A stretch of DNA of 64,000 bases from NCBI GenBank assembly GCA_964653095.1, contig CAZZEH010000001.1, positions 117,566 through 181,565 on the forward strand, in the 5' to 3' direction. A program made the position numbers and the translations under genes. The notes under the pieces were generated by a model. The model searched no databases, was not told the origin of the DNA, and saw only the letters and a list, made by a program, of their open reading frames with translations. Within the stretch, counting starts at the first letter, position 1; every line of letters starts with the position of its first letter. Source of the stretch: JAMLHH01 sp964653095 (GTDB lineage Bacteria; Bacteroidota; Bacteroidia; Chitinophagales; JADIYW01). This document shows, piece by piece, positions 63,360-64,000 of this stretch.

Positions 63360-63444
63360 GTCAAAAGAAAACTTGGTGCATACGCCTCGGCAGACGAACT
63401 GCACCAAAGCCTTCTTGAATATTTATAAGAGCTTATTCCGGCAG
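63360..63444. repeat. 85-bp direct repeat, right boundary of the genomic island (attR-like)
   Basis: Copy of 55063-55147 with one mismatch. It carries the last codons of a TlpA-like gene with no gene body upstream, then runs into the stop codon of the collagen-like lipoprotein on the other strand. The short open frame across it is a by-product of the repeat. Confidence 0.9.
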
Positions 63445-63918
63445 TCCGTAAAACTCTCTGACCGCCTGATAATTATCAAAGTCAGGGAAATTTACTTTAC
63501 CGTTGATTTCTACCAAGTTGCTGGCTTCAATAACCACCACTCGGACTTTTTCAAAAACATTGCCTTTAAATACCCAGCCCATAGCAGAAGCTGAAGGGTT
63601 CGATAGAACAATATCTGTGCTGTCTGTTCCTCCGACTATCTTCATAGAGCCAAACTGATCGCCCGGTACAGGATTCCAAATTGTATCTTTGACATATACA
63701 AAAATTGCCGATTGATCCACCATATCGTTATTTATCGGAATATTCACCGTGGCAGAATAATTTACATCGTCCGGTATGATGCTGGTCAGTACTGTAAATT
63801 GAGTTACATTGGCATTACCGTCTTCTCCTTTCACGCCCTGTACTCCCTGAGGACCCTGAGGCCCTTCCTTATCTTTGCTGCATCCCGCCAAAACAAGTCC
63901 GGTCATGCAAAAGATCAA
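63433..63918 (-). CDS. Collagen-like lipoprotein
   Basis: About 161 residues. A hydrophobic stretch MTGLVLAGC with a lipobox Cys is followed by KDKEGPQGPQGVQGVKGEDG, a short Gly-X-Y (collagen-like) run, then a beta-rich domain (FVYVKDTIWNPVP; VFEKVRVVVIEAS) ending FYGLPE. The start is unclear: TTG at 63918 is used here, but the in-frame sequence stays open upstream to the window edge with Lys-containing text (LSSITGKFFLIFC) and no ATG. An out-of-frame ATG at 63989 (MKISIT then stop) suggests a one-base indel or a start outside the window. Its last codons lie inside the right boundary repeat of the island. Confidence 0.75.
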   Translation of the reverse strand: MIFCMTGLVLAGCSKDKEGPQGPQGVQGVKGEDGNANVTQFTVLTSIIPDDVNYSATVNIPINNDMVDQSAIFVYVKDTIWNPVPGDQFGSMKIVGGTDSTDIVLSNPSASAMGWVFKGNVFEKVRVVVIEASNLVEINGKVNFPDFDNYQAVREFYGLPE

Positions 63919-64000
63919 AAAGAATTTTCCTGTGATTGATGATAATTTAATCCCAAACCCTAAAACTTTTAGGTAATAGAGATTTTCATTTTCTCTAAAA

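Noticed and set aside
63346..63594. Short frame beginning in the right boundary repeat
   Set aside because: Its start copies a non-coding frame of the TlpA-like gene end and it continues antisense to the lipoprotein gene.

Overview
The window is a chromosomal segment of a member of the Bacteroidota. Evidence: TAnnTTTG -7 boxes upstream of several genes with no Shine-Dalgarno signal, BshA of the bacillithiol pathway, a FISUMP-domain lipoprotein, short lipoproteins with a Cys right after the signal peptide, and a 46-48-nt-type Bacteroidota II-C CRISPR background. Order and family cannot be fixed from sequence alone. Base composition is AT-rich throughout, more so in the SGNH cluster (27.6-38.6 kb) and in part of the restriction-like methylase.

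1-8.2 kb is mostly housekeeping: clpP (cut by the window edge), tig, tRNA-Leu, purB, a small cysteine protein, dgt, bshA, an old-yellow-enzyme oxidoreductase and a small acidic lipoprotein. 8.3-15.1 kb is a type II-C CRISPR-Cas locus in an unusual state. The array has a 63-nt repeat and an assembly gap. cas2 and cas1 are intact. A RhuM/RhuM-Fic module sits between cas1 and cas9. cas9 has two homopolymer frameshifts and an in-place deletion of the whole HNH region. A plausible tracrRNA survives. 15.4-25.6 kb carries an NTF2-like protein, a polysaccharide deacetylase, gltX, a secernin-like hydrolase/flavodoxin/amine oxidase operon, lon, and two helical proteins, one an extreme Lys/Ala repeat.

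25.6-38.6 kb looks like a surface or exported-glycan locus: an ASPIC/UnbV beta-propeller protein, an asparagine-synthetase-like amidotransferase without the N-terminal Cys, a GT2 glycosyltransferase, a polytopic membrane protein, and five full-length membrane-anchored SGNH hydrolase paralogues plus decayed copies. Nearly identical 3' ends indicate recent recombination among the paralogues. 38.8-48.7 kb holds a FISUMP lipoprotein and then a seven-gene, tightly overlapping minus-strand operon. It joins a complete RsbV/RsbW/PP2C partner-switching module to an RsbW-GNAT fusion, a LuxC-PaaK fusion, a LuxE-like enzyme and an MFS transporter. 49.2-55.1 kb, transcribed the other way, has a carbamoyltransferase/DUF5989/SxtJ-like cassette, a DegT-type aminotransferase, argB, an argE-like M20 peptidase and a TlpA-like thioredoxin.

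55.1-63.4 kb is a genomic island bounded by an 85-bp direct repeat (one mismatch) that copies the 3' end of the TlpA-like gene. It encodes an MmeI-like adenine methyltransferase, an AlbA/Schlafen-type ATP-binding regulator, an SF2 helicase and a GIY-YIG (T5orf172-type) nuclease, and has the look of an anti-phage system. A 165-bp tandem duplication with spaced TAAGGGACA motifs lies between its two halves. The window ends in a collagen-like lipoprotein.

The three places most worth attention are the HNH-less Cas9 locus with embedded RhuM-Fic genes, the partner-switch/Lux operon, and the repeat-bounded methylase/helicase/GIY-YIG island.
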